Translations under genes and position numbers: made by a program | Notes under the pieces: generated by a model | Told to the model about the DNA's origin: nothing | Database searches by the model: none | The model's input: only the letters and a program-made list of their open reading frames with translations | Shown: positions 17,945 to 27,829 of the stretch, in pieces | How the letters are laid out: each line of letters starts with the position of its first letter | Numbering within the stretch: position 1 is the stretch's first letter | Source: Aquimarina sp. ERC-38 | GTDB taxonomy: Bacteria; Bacteroidota; Bacteroidia; Flavobacteriales; Flavobacteriaceae | NCBI RefSeq assembly: GCF_026222555.1 | Contig: NZ_CP098511.1 | Coordinates: forward strand, 3,825,501-3,889,500 | DNA length: 64,000 nucleotides | Direction of reading: 5' to 3'

Positions 17945-18889
17945 CTACATAAGGCCTCGCCCTATTTTATTTAATTTACCGTCCATTTCATACTCTTTTG
18001 ATATTTTATCTAAAATACCATTGATAAAAATACTACTCTTAGGTGTACTGTACTCTTTGGCAATTTCCAGGTACTCATTAATCGTCACTTTAACCGGTAT
18101 GGATGGGAATTGGGTAAACTCACAAATAGCCATTTTTATGACGGCTTTATCCAATTCTGCAATCCGGTCTTTATCCCAGTTAGGAGTCCTCCCTTCAATT
18201 TCTTTTGCATACTCAACTCCATTTAAGGTAGTTTTCTTAAATATTAAACGGGCAAAGGATTCATCTTCCATATCCTTATATAAAGAAGGTAACTTCAATT
18301 CTTCCGTATGCTTCGGTTTTATTTTTTTAAAGAACTTTATAATATTGGTATTGACAAGGGGCAGGTCATCGATCCAGGTTAATCTTTTATCCTCCAGGTA
18401 ATCGTACAACTTTTCGTTAGGAGCAACAATATTTCTGAAGATATCAATAATAAACTGCTGATCCTTTTTAAAAGAAGTTTCCGGAGCTTCCATATATTCT
18501 TTATAATAAGAACTTTCTTTGATTTCTCTCCATAAAATTCTTACGTACTCATCATCTAGGTCCCAGTAGTTAAGCTTTTTTCTTTCAATATACTGTTTTA
18601 GCTCTTTATTGATAGAAAGTATTTGTAGAATCGGATTATCTACAAATCTTCGATTAGGATTAATATCCGCTTCTGTAGCCAGATGCTTTTTTTTCTCCAG
18701 ATTCTGAATATTTTCCGCATGCTTTCGGATTTCAACCAGTAATTGTAGTTGAATTATAAATAGTTCGTACATTTGGTTCAGGCTGTACAATAAGAATTTC
18801 TCTTCTTTCGCAAAATCGTCTTTTTGGGTTTGCTCAATAGCATAAAGCGACTGCATCACCTTTACTCGAATATGTCTTCTTGTTAACAT
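17945..18889 (-). CDS. nusB: Transcription antitermination factor NusB (long Bacteroidota form)
   Basis: A cytosolic RNA-binding factor for rRNA antitermination. The protein is 314 residues, about twice the length of E. coli NusB. The N-terminus MLTRRHIRVKVMQSLYAIEQ and the C-terminal half (DRIAELDKAVIKMAICEF, KVTINEYLEIAKEYSTPKSSIFINGILDKI) are the NusB domain. The extra charged helical segment between them (about residues 60-200) is characteristic of Bacteroidota NusB proteins. It is the first gene of nusB, DUF1573, yajC. Confidence 0.94.
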   Translation of the reverse strand: MLTRRHIRVKVMQSLYAIEQTQKDDFAKEEKFLLYSLNQMYELFIIQLQLLVEIRKHAENIQNLEKKKHLATEADINPNRRFVDNPILQILSINKELKQYIERKKLNYWDLDDEYVRILWREIKESSYYKEYMEAPETSFKKDQQFIIDIFRNIVAPNEKLYDYLEDKRLTWIDDLPLVNTNIIKFFKKIKPKHTEELKLPSLYKDMEDESFARLIFKKTTLNGVEYAKEIEGRTPNWDKDRIAELDKAVIKMAICEFTQFPSIPVKVTINEYLEIAKEYSTPKSSIFINGILDKISKEYEMDGKLNKIGRGLM

Positions 18890-18948
18890 CTATTTATTTA
18901 CAAAGAACTACGGAATAAAACAGCGAAAACCTTTCTGATTTTCGCCAG

Positions 18949-18956
18949 CAAAAATA
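18949..18956 (-). promoter_or_regulatory. candidate -7 box for nusB
   Basis: The minus strand reads TATTTTTG, a TAnnTTTG match, 60 bases upstream of the nusB start and just after the end of the leucine dehydrogenase gene. Confidence 0.45.
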
Positions 18957-18978
18957 CTATTATTTTTAAACCTGTTCT

Positions 18979-20076
18979 TTAATTCATCATTTTTCTACGA
19001 ATTATTCTTTCTTTTGCGATTGCCATCGCTGCAGTCAACGTTGTAGTTCTGTCAGAAGCTGCCTTTTGTAGAATATCTAAGGTAGTATGATATATGTTTT
19101 CGGTTCTTTGTGTGATCTCTTCTTCTCCATATCCGGCAATTTCAGCGTTTACATTTATAATTCCTCCTGCATTAATTAAAAAGTCCGGAGCATATACAAT
19201 TCCTCTCTGTTGAAGCATTTTACCATGTAGGTTTTCATCAGCCAATTGGTTATTTGCCGCTCCTGCTACAATACTTGCTTTCAATTGTGGTATACTTTGA
19301 TCATTTAGCGTAGCTCCCAGAGCGCAGGGAGCATAAATATCCATATCCTGCATATAAATTTGTGTATTGTCCACAATGATTGCCTGGTATTTTTCCTGTA
19401 CCTCTAAGAGCTTATCTGTATTAATATCTGATATATAAACATTTGCATCTTCTTCACTTAAAAGACGAACCAGTTCTTCACCTACGTGCCCTACCCCTTC
19501 TACCAGAATTTTTTTACCGGTCAGCCGGTCAGAACCATAGGTATATTTAGCTGCGGCTTTCATACCCATATATACTCCATACGCGGTAACCGGAGAGGGA
19601 TTGCCAGCTCCTCCTCTATTTTTTGATATTCCCGTTACGAACGGAGTAACCTCACGGATGGTATCCATATCTTCAGTTTCCATCCCAACATCTTCGGCGG
19701 TGTAATACGTTCCGCTTAAAGAGTGTACGAATCTACCAAAACGTCGCATTAAGTCGGGGGTTTTTAATTGCTTAGGATTTCCTATAATAACGGCTTTACC
19801 GCCACCTAAATTCAAGTTGGTAATAGCTGCTTTATAGGTCATTCCACGAGATAGACGTAATACATCATTCAATGCCTGGCTTTCGTTCTGATACGCATAC
19901 ATCCGGGTACCACCCAATGCAGGTCCTAATACTGTGTTATGAACACCAATTATTGCCTTCAAACCTGTATCTTTATCCTGACAAAAAACAACCTGTTCAT
20001 GTTCATCAAAAGATGAATGCCCAAAAACCGGATTTTCAGTAGTTGTAGTTGTGTTGGTAATAACAGTAGTACTCAT
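18979..20076 (-). CDS. ldh: Leucine dehydrogenase (Glu/Leu/Phe/Val dehydrogenase family)
   Basis: Catalyses NAD-dependent oxidative deamination of leucine and related branched-chain amino acids, or the reverse amination. It is 365 residues, the size of leucine/phenylalanine dehydrogenases rather than glutamate dehydrogenases. The substrate loop NLNLGGGKAVIIG contains the catalytic lysine, GPALGGTRMY lies upstream, and the Rossmann segment VEGVGHVGEELVRLL begins the NAD domain. The N-terminus MSTTVITNTTTTTENP is a low-complexity lead. It is probably monocistronic; nusB follows in the same direction 89 bases away, with its own box. Exact substrate preference cannot be read from sequence alone. 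Confidence 0.9.
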   Translation of the reverse strand: MSTTVITNTTTTTENPVFGHSSFDEHEQVVFCQDKDTGLKAIIGVHNTVLGPALGGTRMYAYQNESQALNDVLRLSRGMTYKAAITNLNLGGGKAVIIGNPKQLKTPDLMRRFGRFVHSLSGTYYTAEDVGMETEDMDTIREVTPFVTGISKNRGGAGNPSPVTAYGVYMGMKAAAKYTYGSDRLTGKKILVEGVGHVGEELVRLLSEEDANVYISDINTDKLLEVQEKYQAIIVDNTQIYMQDMDIYAPCALGATLNDQSIPQLKASIVAGAANNQLADENLHGKMLQQRGIVYAPDFLINAGGIINVNAEIAGYGEEEITQRTENIYHTTLDILQKAASDRTTTLTAAMAIAKERIIRRKMMN

Positions 20077-20180
20077 ATTGGTTATTATTAGATTCGTAAA
20101 AATAAGGCTCTAAAGTATATAATTTTTACATATAATTAAAGTAAAATAGATTTAATTCGATAATTTTTCAATAATAGTTC

Positions 20181-21941
20181 ATGAAGGAACTTAGTCACTT
20201 AAATAAATACTTTAAAAAATATAAATTACGTCTTTTATTAGGTGTAGTAATTACTGTTATAGCTCGTTTATTTTCACTTGCTGTACCTAAATTAGTAGGT
20301 AATTCCGTAAATGAGGTAGAATTATACTTAAACGGGGAAATTGCCAGTATTGCCGAAGTAAAAAGCGGACTCTTACTTAATATCGGCTACTTGCTAGGTG
20401 CTGCATTGATTACCGCCTTATTTACTTTTTTAATGCGTCAGACTTTTATTGTGGTTTCCAGAAACATTGAATTTGACCTAAAAAATGAAGTGTTCCAGCA
20501 TTATATGGAATTATCACTTAATTTCTATAAAAAAAACCGAACAGGTGATCTAATGAACCGAATTAGTGAGGATGTAAGCAAGGTACGTATGTACGTAGGG
20601 CCTGCTATTATGTATGGGGTAAATACCTTAACTATGTTTGTTGTAGTCATTGGATATATGTTTAATAGTGCTCCCCTATTAGCTATGTATACTATTCTTC
20701 CTTTACCAATATTATCCGTACTTATTTATAAATTAAGCGTTCTGATCCATAAAAGAACTACAATTGTACAGCAATACCTTTCAAAACTTACCACGTTTAC
20801 CCAGGAATCTTTTAGTGGGATTGCGGTGATTAAAGCTTACGGCATTGAAGGGCAAACACATTCCGGATTTACTTCATTGGCCAATGAGAGTAAAGTTAAA
20901 AATGTAAATCTGGCTCAAGTACAGGCTTTATTTTTTCCTTTGATGATTTTATTAATTGGGCTAAGTAATCTTACCGTTATTTATATCGGCGGTAACCAAT
21001 ATATTAATGGAAAGATTGACCTGGGAACTATCCTGGAATTTATCATCTTTGTTAACATGCTTACCTGGCCAGTGGCTACGGTAGGATGGGTATCTTCTAT
21101 CATACAGCAGGCGGCTGCTTCTCAAACCAGGATTAACGAATTTCTGCAGGAAGAACCTGAAATTTTAAAACCGGTTACTCCGCCCCAGGCTATTACATTC
21201 AAAGGTAAAATTAGTTTTAAAAATGTCACCTTTACTTATGATGACACTAATATTACCGCTTTAAAAAACATAAATTTTACAGTTAGTCCAGGAGAAACCC
21301 TGGCAATTATTGGAAAGACAGGTTCAGGAAAATCTACTATCCTGGATTTAATCGGAAGGTTATACGATCCTACAAAAGGAACTATTCTAATAGATAGTAC
21401 GCCACTGCCGGAGGTTCATTTAACTACTTTACGAGAAGCGGTAGGGTATGTACCCCAAGATGCTTTTTTGTTTAGCGACAGTATTAAAAACAACATTCGT
21501 TTTGGTCAGGAAGATGCTTCTCTGGATGAGGTTATCGTAGCGGCAAAAGATGCGGTAGTCCATAAAAACATAGAAAAGTTTCAAAAAACGTACGAAACGG
21601 TTCTGGGAGAAAGAGGTATTACCTTATCGGGTGGACAAAAGCAACGAGTATCTATTGCCCGGGCAATCATTAAAAATCCTAAAATTTTATTGTTTGACGA
21701 TTGCTTATCTGCCGTAGACACGGAAACCGAAGAACAAATCTTACATAATTTACATAAAGTTTCAAAGAATACTACTACATTTTTAGTAAGTCATCGTATC
21801 TCTACCGTTCGAAATGCTGATAAAATCATTGTATTGGAAGAAGGAAGAATTATACAACAAGGAACTCATAATGAGTTGGTTAACAAAGAAGGTTATTATC
21901 ATGAACTTTATGAAAAACAGTTAAAAGAAAAAGAAATTTGA
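20181..21941 (+). CDS. ABC exporter, fused permease and ATPase (MsbA-like half transporter)
   Basis: A 586-residue inner-membrane half-transporter that should act as a homodimer. Six transmembrane helices occupy about residues 1-310. The ATPase domain follows: Walker A GKTGSGKST, signature LSGGQKQR, Walker B ILLFDDCLSAVD and the switch histidine in FLVSHRIST. The family includes lipid A, lipid-linked precursor and multidrug exporters, and the substrate cannot be assigned. It is followed on the same strand by the PUR-alpha-like gene, 81 bases away. Confidence 0.92.
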   Translation: MKELSHLNKYFKKYKLRLLLGVVITVIARLFSLAVPKLVGNSVNEVELYLNGEIASIAEVKSGLLLNIGYLLGAALITALFTFLMRQTFIVVSRNIEFDLKNEVFQHYMELSLNFYKKNRTGDLMNRISEDVSKVRMYVGPAIMYGVNTLTMFVVVIGYMFNSAPLLAMYTILPLPILSVLIYKLSVLIHKRTTIVQQYLSKLTTFTQESFSGIAVIKAYGIEGQTHSGFTSLANESKVKNVNLAQVQALFFPLMILLIGLSNLTVIYIGGNQYINGKIDLGTILEFIIFVNMLTWPVATVGWVSSIIQQAAASQTRINEFLQEEPEILKPVTPPQAITFKGKISFKNVTFTYDDTNITALKNINFTVSPGETLAIIGKTGSGKSTILDLIGRLYDPTKGTILIDSTPLPEVHLTTLREAVGYVPQDAFLFSDSIKNNIRFGQEDASLDEVIVAAKDAVVHKNIEKFQKTYETVLGERGITLSGGQKQRVSIARAIIKNPKILLFDDCLSAVDTETEEQILHNLHKVSKNTTTFLVSHRISTVRNADKIIVLEEGRIIQQGTHNELVNKEGYYHELYEKQLKEKEI

Positions 21942-22022
21942 GTTTTTTTTGCCCGATCCGCATTTTTTTTAGATTTTTGGAAACAACTACAAATTAGACT
22001 AATTAATAAAGAAGATAGGATT

Positions 22023-22406
22023 ATGAGTGATCATGACATGTTAGAGAAAGAAGAAATTTTCTCAAAAGTTTTAAGGGCTGGAAGAAGGACATATTTCTTT
22101 GACGTAAGATCCACAAAGGCTGGAGATTATTATCTAACGATTACAGAAAGCAAGAAATTTACCAATGACGATGGTTCTTTTCACTATAAAAAGCATAAAA
22201 TCTACCTTTATAAAGAAGACTTTGCTGGTTTTACCGAAATCCTAAACGAAATGACTGATTATATTGTCAATGAAAAAGGAGAAGAAGTCATAAGCGAGAG
22301 ACACCAGAAAGATTTTCAAAAAGAATTTACCCAAAATCATTCTAAAGAAGAATTACCAGTGGGGGCCACGGAAAGTTTTACGAATGTAAATTTTGATGAT
22401 ATTTAG
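22023..22406 (+). CDS. PUR-alpha-like nucleic-acid-binding protein (DUF3276)
   Basis: A 127-residue cytosolic protein with one PUR-alpha-like repeat: EEIFSKVLRAGRRTYFFDVRSTKAGDYYLTITESKKF, then KHKIYLYKEDFAGFTEILNEM. These domains bind single-stranded DNA or RNA through the beta sheet. The acidic C-terminal tail (about 85-127) ends with SFTNVNFDDI and is typical of the Bacteroidota family. A strong terminator follows. Its cellular role is not defined. Confidence 0.93.
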   Translation: MSDHDMLEKEEIFSKVLRAGRRTYFFDVRSTKAGDYYLTITESKKFTNDDGSFHYKKHKIYLYKEDFAGFTEILNEMTDYIVNEKGEEVISERHQKDFQKEFTQNHSKEELPVGATESFTNVNFDDI

Positions 22407-22431
22407 GACACCAGTCTGTTAAACTTATACA

Positions 22432-22459
22432 AACCGCTTCTTCCCAGAAGCGGTTTTTT
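22432..22459 (+). terminator. Intrinsic terminator after the PUR-alpha-like gene
   Basis: A perfect 10 bp stem, AACCGCTTCT with AGAAGCGGTT, a four-base TCCC loop, and a T run after it, 26 bases past the stop codon. Confidence 0.92.
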
Positions 22460-22498
22460 CTATTTTAGGCTTTTGCACCATTTAACTCTTCCTTATTT

Positions 22499-25015
22499 AT
22501 GAAAATAAAAATGCTAATTCTGGTTCTCAGCGTGATCAGTTTAAAACTTATAGGACAAACTAACCTAAACTTGGATTACTACCTACCTGATACGGTAACT
22601 TACGACACCGCCATCCCTACTCCACAAGAAGTGATTGGTTATGTCCCCGGAGAATGGCATGTAAGTCACGACCAGTTGGTTTCTTATATGAAAGCAGTGG
22701 CAAAAGCTTCTCCCCGGATTACTTTGGAAAATAGAGGAACAACTTTTGAAAACAGACCGCTGTTGTTGCTTACAGTAACTTCAGAAAAAAATCAGGGTAA
22801 TCTGGAAAGTATCCGGACACAGCACTTAAAACAAATCGAAGGTACTTCTGATCAAATAGATACTACCTTACCTTTAATTGTATATCAGGGATTTTCAATT
22901 CATGGAAATGAGCCCAGTGGATCAAATGCTTCTTTACTTGCTATTTATTACCTGGCTGCTGCGCAAGGTGGTTTTATCGATAAGCTTTTGGACAAAACAG
23001 TCATATTATTTGATCCTTCCTTTAATCCGGATGGATTACAACGTTTTTCGCAATGGGCGAATATGCATAAAAATAAAAACATTAGTACTGATCCTCAAGA
23101 TAGAGAATATAGCGAAGTCTGGCCGGGTGGGCGTACTAATCATTACTGGTTTGATATGAACCGGGATTGGTTACCCGTGCAATTACCGGAATCTAAAGTC
23201 CGGATCAAAACTTTTCACCAGTGGTATCCGAATATACTAACGGATCACCACGAAATGGGAACTAATAGCAGTTTCTTCTTTCAACCCGGTATTCCTACCC
23301 GAACGCATCCCCTGACTCCCGGTGAAAATCAAAAGTTAACTAGAGATATCGCTGAATTTCATGCTAAAGCCCTGGATTCTATAGGTTCTTTATATTATAC
23401 CGAAGAAGATTATGACGATTATTACTACGGTAAGGGATCTACTTTTCCGGATATTCATGGGGCGATAGGTATTCTTTTTGAACAGGCAAGTTCTAGAGGG
23501 CATGCACAAGAAAGTGATAATGGTATTCTTACTTTTCCGTTTACCATTAAAAACCAGTTTTCGACGTTTTTGTCTACTTTAAAAGCTGGACTAAGTTTAA
23601 AATCATCCTTACAAACCTATCAGCAAAATTTCTTTAAAACCGCATTACAAAATAGCGACAACAGTGCTTATGTCATATCCAAAGAAAAAGATCAAGCTTC
23701 TTTACACCATTTTATAGATATTTTAAAACAGCATAAAATTGATGTATACCCATTACAAAATGATCTAAGTATCAATTCTAAAAGTTTTAAAAGTGATCAG
23801 AGTTTTGTAATTCCTAAAAAACAACGACAATCCACGCTAATTGAAGCTATTTTTGAAAAAAGGACTACTTTTCAAGACAGTCTTTTTTACGATATTTCCG
23901 CCTGGACCTTACCTCTAGCCTTTAATCTTGATTATACGAAAACTACAAAAGCAACATATACTAAAAACAGCGAAGTTGTAAAGAAAATCGAATATCAGCC
24001 TAAACCTTTCAGCAAAAGTACGTACGGTTATGTTATAGAATGGCATGAATATTATAGTCCGGCATTGCTATATCAACTTCAAAGTTCCGGGCTAAGGGTA
24101 AAAACAGGACTACGACCCTTTGCGATAGATAAGCAAACATTTGATTATGGTTCTTTATTTATCCCTGCCACTAATCAGGAAATGGGTACAACCGAAGTTT
24201 ATACCTTTCTTAAAAAACTGTCAGAAAAATATAAAATCCCTTGTTACTCCGTAAGTACGGGTTTAACCGAAGGAATTGACCTGGGTAGTAGGCAATTTAA
24301 AGCTTTGCAATTACCTAAAATTGCTTTACTTGTCGGAGATGGAATATCACCCTATAATGCTGGAGAAATCTGGCATTTAATGGATCAACGTTTTCAAATT
24401 CCTATTACTAAACTCTCTACGGTTCATCTTCAACAGAAAGACCTTAATCGATATACCCATATTATCTTAGTAAATGACCCCAAAGAAGAGATTGATACGG
24501 CAGAAGCCGAAGTGTTACGAAACTGGGCAAATTCGGGTGGCACCTTAATCGGATATGATAGTAGCGTACATTTTTTAAAACGTCATAATATGATAAATCC
24601 GGTAATAAAAAAGACAGATAGAAAAGCAACTAATATTTCTTTTGAACAACAAGCGGATTATTTTGGAGCGCAACGTATCGGAGGTGCTATTTTTAGGGCA
24701 AAAATTGATCGCTCACACCCTATAGCTTTTGGATATACTGATGCCACACTTCCTCTTTTCAGAAGAAACACCATTTTTATGGAACCTGATGAACAAAGTT
24801 TTAAAAACCCCATTCAATATGTTAACCAACCTCTTTTAAGCGGGTATATTAGTAAGGAAAATCTTGCGGAGATCGCTAATACGGTACCTTTTGTTTACAG
24901 TAACTTAGGAAAAGGGAAGGTGATGTATTTTACGGACAATACGAATTTTCGTGCTTTTTGGTATGGTACGAACAAACTGTTGATGAACACAATATTCTTT
25001 GACAAATTAATGTAA
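22499..25015 (+). CDS. M14 family zinc carboxypeptidase, secreted
   Basis: An 838-residue exported metallopeptidase. The signal peptide is MKIKMLILVLSVISLKLIGQ. The M14 catalytic domain runs roughly from residue 45 to 380. It contains the zinc-binding HGNEPSG (His135 and Glu138), NPDGLQRFSQW, the DMNRDWLP segment, TDHHEMGTNSSFFFQPG and the general-base region GILFEQASSRG. The long C-terminal half (about 400-838) has no recognised catalytic motif; DLGSRQFKALQLPKIALLVGDG followed by Rossmann-like segments is seen in the large Bacteroidota M14 family. It presumably acts in the periplasm on peptides. Nine bases separate it from the SIMPL gene, so co-transcription is likely. Confidence 0.92.
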   Translation: MKIKMLILVLSVISLKLIGQTNLNLDYYLPDTVTYDTAIPTPQEVIGYVPGEWHVSHDQLVSYMKAVAKASPRITLENRGTTFENRPLLLLTVTSEKNQGNLESIRTQHLKQIEGTSDQIDTTLPLIVYQGFSIHGNEPSGSNASLLAIYYLAAAQGGFIDKLLDKTVILFDPSFNPDGLQRFSQWANMHKNKNISTDPQDREYSEVWPGGRTNHYWFDMNRDWLPVQLPESKVRIKTFHQWYPNILTDHHEMGTNSSFFFQPGIPTRTHPLTPGENQKLTRDIAEFHAKALDSIGSLYYTEEDYDDYYYGKGSTFPDIHGAIGILFEQASSRGHAQESDNGILTFPFTIKNQFSTFLSTLKAGLSLKSSLQTYQQNFFKTALQNSDNSAYVISKEKDQASLHHFIDILKQHKIDVYPLQNDLSINSKSFKSDQSFVIPKKQRQSTLIEAIFEKRTTFQDSLFYDISAWTLPLAFNLDYTKTTKATYTKNSEVVKKIEYQPKPFSKSTYGYVIEWHEYYSPALLYQLQSSGLRVKTGLRPFAIDKQTFDYGSLFIPATNQEMGTTEVYTFLKKLSEKYKIPCYSVSTGLTEGIDLGSRQFKALQLPKIALLVGDGISPYNAGEIWHLMDQRFQIPITKLSTVHLQQKDLNRYTHIILVNDPKEEIDTAEAEVLRNWANSGGTLIGYDSSVHFLKRHNMINPVIKKTDRKATNISFEQQADYFGAQRIGGAIFRAKIDRSHPIAFGYTDATLPLFRRNTIFMEPDEQSFKNPIQYVNQPLLSGYISKENLAEIANTVPFVYSNLGKGKVMYFTDNTNFRAFWYGTNKLLMNTIFFDKLM

Positions 25016-25024
25016 AAATAGCAT

Positions 25025-25756
25025 ATGAAATCTAATCTAACCGCAATCATTTTCGGAGTTGCTATCGTACTAGCCGCCTTATTGTTAGGTAATGCTTATA
25101 TTAAAAGAGCTAAAGTCAATGGTGCTATCCAGGTTACCGGACTGGGAACAACTGATTTCACTTCTGATTTGGTCGTTTGGGAAGGTAATTTTGTTACTAA
25201 AAATTTTGATTTAAAACAGGCATACAGCACTTTAAAAAATGATCAGGAACGGATAAAAACGTATCTGGTTTCTAAAGGAATTGCGATAGAGAATATCGTT
25301 TTCTCCGCGGTACAGACCACCCGGGCAACCCGGCAAAAATTTTCGAATACCGGAACTTATACGGGAGATGAATTTGACGGGTATCGGCTTTCTCAAAACG
25401 TTCAACTTGAATCTAAAGAGGTTGATAAAATTGAAAAAATCTCAAGGGAAGTCACAGAATTGCTCAACGAAGGAGTTCATTTATATTCACAAGCGCCTCG
25501 ATATTATTATACCAAACTATCGGATCTTAAAATAGAAATGATTTCAAGAGCTACAGAAGATGCGCGTACCCGGGCAGAAAGTATCGCTGAAAATTCCGGT
25601 GGAAAGCTTGGGAAACTTGAGTCTGCAAAAATGGGTATTTTTCAAATTACGGGACAGAATTCTAAAGAAGACTACTCTTGGGGTGGTACATTTAATACAA
25701 CCGCCAAGGAAAAAACAGCTTCAATTACTATGAAACTGGTTTATGCAGTAAAATAG
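25025..25756 (+). CDS. SIMPL domain protein (DUF541)
   Basis: A 243-residue envelope protein. One N-terminal membrane helix (about residues 5-27) acts as signal or anchor. The SIMPL/DUF541 domain begins IQVTGLGTTDFTSDLVVWEG and continues with VSKGIAIENIVFSAVQTTR and the helix ARTRAESIAENSGGKLGKLESAKMGIFQI. The domain assembles into large rings in studied homologues, but its role is undefined. The tight spacing after the M14 peptidase gene suggests one transcript. Confidence 0.9.
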   Translation: MKSNLTAIIFGVAIVLAALLLGNAYIKRAKVNGAIQVTGLGTTDFTSDLVVWEGNFVTKNFDLKQAYSTLKNDQERIKTYLVSKGIAIENIVFSAVQTTRATRQKFSNTGTYTGDEFDGYRLSQNVQLESKEVDKIEKISREVTELLNEGVHLYSQAPRYYYTKLSDLKIEMISRATEDARTRAESIAENSGGKLGKLESAKMGIFQITGQNSKEDYSWGGTFNTTAKEKTASITMKLVYAVK

Positions 25757-25853
25757 CAAGCTGAAATTTTATTTCTTTAAATGACACTCTATTTGTTCAT
25801 CTAAATATTATAAATTCGTAAGAGTAAAGATTTTAAATTAAAGTATCGCTTTT

Positions 25854-26408
25854 ATGGCAACGACAGCATCTAACATGTTAGCGTTGGGAACTACTGCTCC
25901 TGACTTTACCTTAATAGATACGGTAAGTAATGAATTGGTATCATTAGCTTCTGTAAAAGGCGCTAAAGGAACCGTAGTCATGTTTATATGCAACCACTGT
26001 CCTTTTGTGCTTCATGTTAATGAAGAAATTGTTCGGATTGCTAATGATTATAGGGTTCAGGGATTTGGTTTTGTTGCTATAAGTAGTAATGATATTCTGA
26101 ATTATCCTCAGGATGCGCCAGATTTAATGTGGAAAACAGCCCGACAGAATAATTATCCTTTCCCATATTTATATGACGAAAGTCAGGATGTTGCAAGAGC
26201 CTACCATGCTGCTTGTACTCCGGATTTCTACCTATTTGACAGTGAATTAAAATTAATCTACCGTGGTCAATTGGATGACTCCCGTCCGGGTAATAGTATT
26301 CCGGTAAATGGCAGGGACTTGCGTAGTGCCCTGGATGCAGTACTTAGAAATGCACAGGTTCTACAACCACAAAAACCCAGTATCGGTTGTAATATTAAGT
26401 GGAAGTAA
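25854..26408 (+). CDS. Thioredoxin-like / AhpC-TSA family protein (PRX-like)
   Basis: A 184-residue cytosolic thioredoxin-fold protein: ALGTTAPDFTLIDTVSNELVSL is the AhpC/TSA opening and VMFICNHCPFVLHVNEEI holds a CxxC-type site (CNHC). RAYHAACTPDFYLFDSELKLIYRGQLDDSRPG is the standard cis-proline and final-strand region of the PRX-like family. The closest known group is the thioredoxin family with CNHCP motifs, whose substrates are uncertain. It is apparently a single gene; the next gene is convergent. Confidence 0.9.
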   Translation: MATTASNMLALGTTAPDFTLIDTVSNELVSLASVKGAKGTVVMFICNHCPFVLHVNEEIVRIANDYRVQGFGFVAISSNDILNYPQDAPDLMWKTARQNNYPFPYLYDESQDVARAYHAACTPDFYLFDSELKLIYRGQLDDSRPGNSIPVNGRDLRSALDAVLRNAQVLQPQKPSIGCNIKWK

Positions 26409-26499
26409 GTCTGAATTTATCCTACTTGCAATTAATTCGGAATATCACCAGATAGAATATTATAAGGTATCGGGAAAATCATTAGGTTTGAGCATTAAT

Positions 26500-27027
26500 T
26501 TAACCTTTACTATCCGCAATAATTTGAAGATGCGCCAGATGGTGCTTTCCATGCCAGGCGTAGATACCGATATCTTCTGCTAGAGAAATTTTAATATTTC
26601 CTTCCGGATGTACAAAATGCTTTTGTAGCTCATTAAAGGATAAGCCTTCTAAAAAATAAGCCCATTTGGCATGTAAGGCCTTTAATAAATCTAAGGATAA
26701 TTGGATAGGAGCTTTTTTAGAATCAAATAATTCTGCCCAGCGGTCTTCATAATAGGCTTTGATTGTAGGAGATTCTTCCGTTAAAGTCCATTTAAATCTT
26801 ATATAACCGTGATGATGACTGTCATGAAGATGATGTATCACCTGTCTCGCTGTCCAACCTCCGTTGCGGTATGGAGTTTCTAATTGTTCTTCTGTAAAAT
26901 GGTTTACTAAATCAATTACTTCTTTAGGTAACTTCTTTATATCATTAATCCAGTTATTCATATGATCTTCTGAAATGGTGTCAGGACATTCGAATTTACC
27001 TATTGGATATTTTAATCTTTCTAGCAT
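26500..27027 (-). CDS. YfiT/BstA-like bacillithiol transferase (DinB fold)
   Basis: A 175-residue DinB-fold metalloprotein: the opening LKYPIGKFECPD, the metal-site region GWTARQVIHHLHDSHHHGYIRFKW and the closing IGIYAWHGKHHLAHLQ match the YfiT/BstA family. That family is reported to use bacillithiol as thiol cofactor in transferring it to electrophiles, which implies bacillithiol synthesis in this organism (inference). It begins one base after the upstream hypothetical gene on the same strand, so the two are co-translated. Confidence 0.9.
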   Translation of the reverse strand: MLERLKYPIGKFECPDTISEDHMNNWINDIKKLPKEVIDLVNHFTEEQLETPYRNGGWTARQVIHHLHDSHHHGYIRFKWTLTEESPTIKAYYEDRWAELFDSKKAPIQLSLDLLKALHAKWAYFLEGLSFNELQKHFVHPEGNIKISLAEDIGIYAWHGKHHLAHLQIIADSKG

Positions 27028-27028
27028 A

Positions 27029-27829
27029 TTACTGTTTTACAAAAGTGATTTCAATATGTTCGGATTGGTTTTGTAAATCCTTAAGCTTAAGCAGTTCTTC
27101 GTCTATAGATACAATTTCATATTTATAAACTATATCACTATTAACTGATTTGCAGGACATGATACCGTCGGTAATGGTAACTCGACGTTTTTCAAAAAAT
27201 TTCTTATTTCTTAAAATAATCTGGGTTGTTTCATCAAAAACAACAATATTTTCTTCATAATCCGTTTGTTGCCACCGACCTTGTAGTGAATTATAGGTAT
27301 CTTTATTGTAGTATTTATTGTCAAGTAACCGCTTCATTTTATCTACATAAGCAATGGATACTTCTTCAGGAACAATATCGGGTATAGGAGTTCCATCTTC
27401 CTGTTTTTTAAATTCGTTTTTAGCCTGAAAGTAGCGATGCAACCTATATTTTATATTGGTTTGGTCGTAATCTCTCGATACACTTCCATCGGGATTTTTA
27501 ACTTTGAGATATTCTTCCTGTTCATATAGGACGTAAATCAATTGATCTCCGGAAAAATAGTAGGTAGTTTTAAGCATAGCTTTACGAACCCCTATTTTTT
27601 TAATAATTTTCTTTAACTGATTATACTCGTAATAACCAATTAATTCTGCGCCATGGTCAGGCATTTTAGTTAAGAATTCTTCAGGATCCAGATAGATCTG
27701 TTCGGATGCTGCATAATTCTCAATAATTTCAATTTTATCTTTAATTGCTTCAATGGGACTTACTGCTTGTTGTGCCCTTATTTCTTCATGTAAGAAAAAT
27801 AAAAGTAAAGCACCCGTTATTATTCTCAT
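27029..27829 (-). CDS. Hypothetical exported protein
   Basis: A 266-residue protein of no family I recognise. An N-terminal hydrophobic stretch (MRIITGALLLFFLHEEIRAQ) looks like a signal peptide. The mature part is rich in charged residues and predicted mixed helix and strand: residues 75-130 contain several aromatic strands (TYYFSGDQLIYVLYEQEEYL) and the end (RRVTITDGIMSCKSVNSDIVYKYEIV) resembles a lipocalin-like beta sheet. It lies one base upstream of the YfiT-like gene. No catalytic motif is seen. Confidence 0.7.
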   Translation of the reverse strand: MRIITGALLLFFLHEEIRAQQAVSPIEAIKDKIEIIENYAASEQIYLDPEEFLTKMPDHGAELIGYYEYNQLKKIIKKIGVRKAMLKTTYYFSGDQLIYVLYEQEEYLKVKNPDGSVSRDYDQTNIKYRLHRYFQAKNEFKKQEDGTPIPDIVPEEVSIAYVDKMKRLLDNKYYNKDTYNSLQGRWQQTDYEENIVVFDETTQIILRNKKFFEKRRVTITDGIMSCKSVNSDIVYKYEIVSIDEELLKLKDLQNQSEHIEITFVKQ

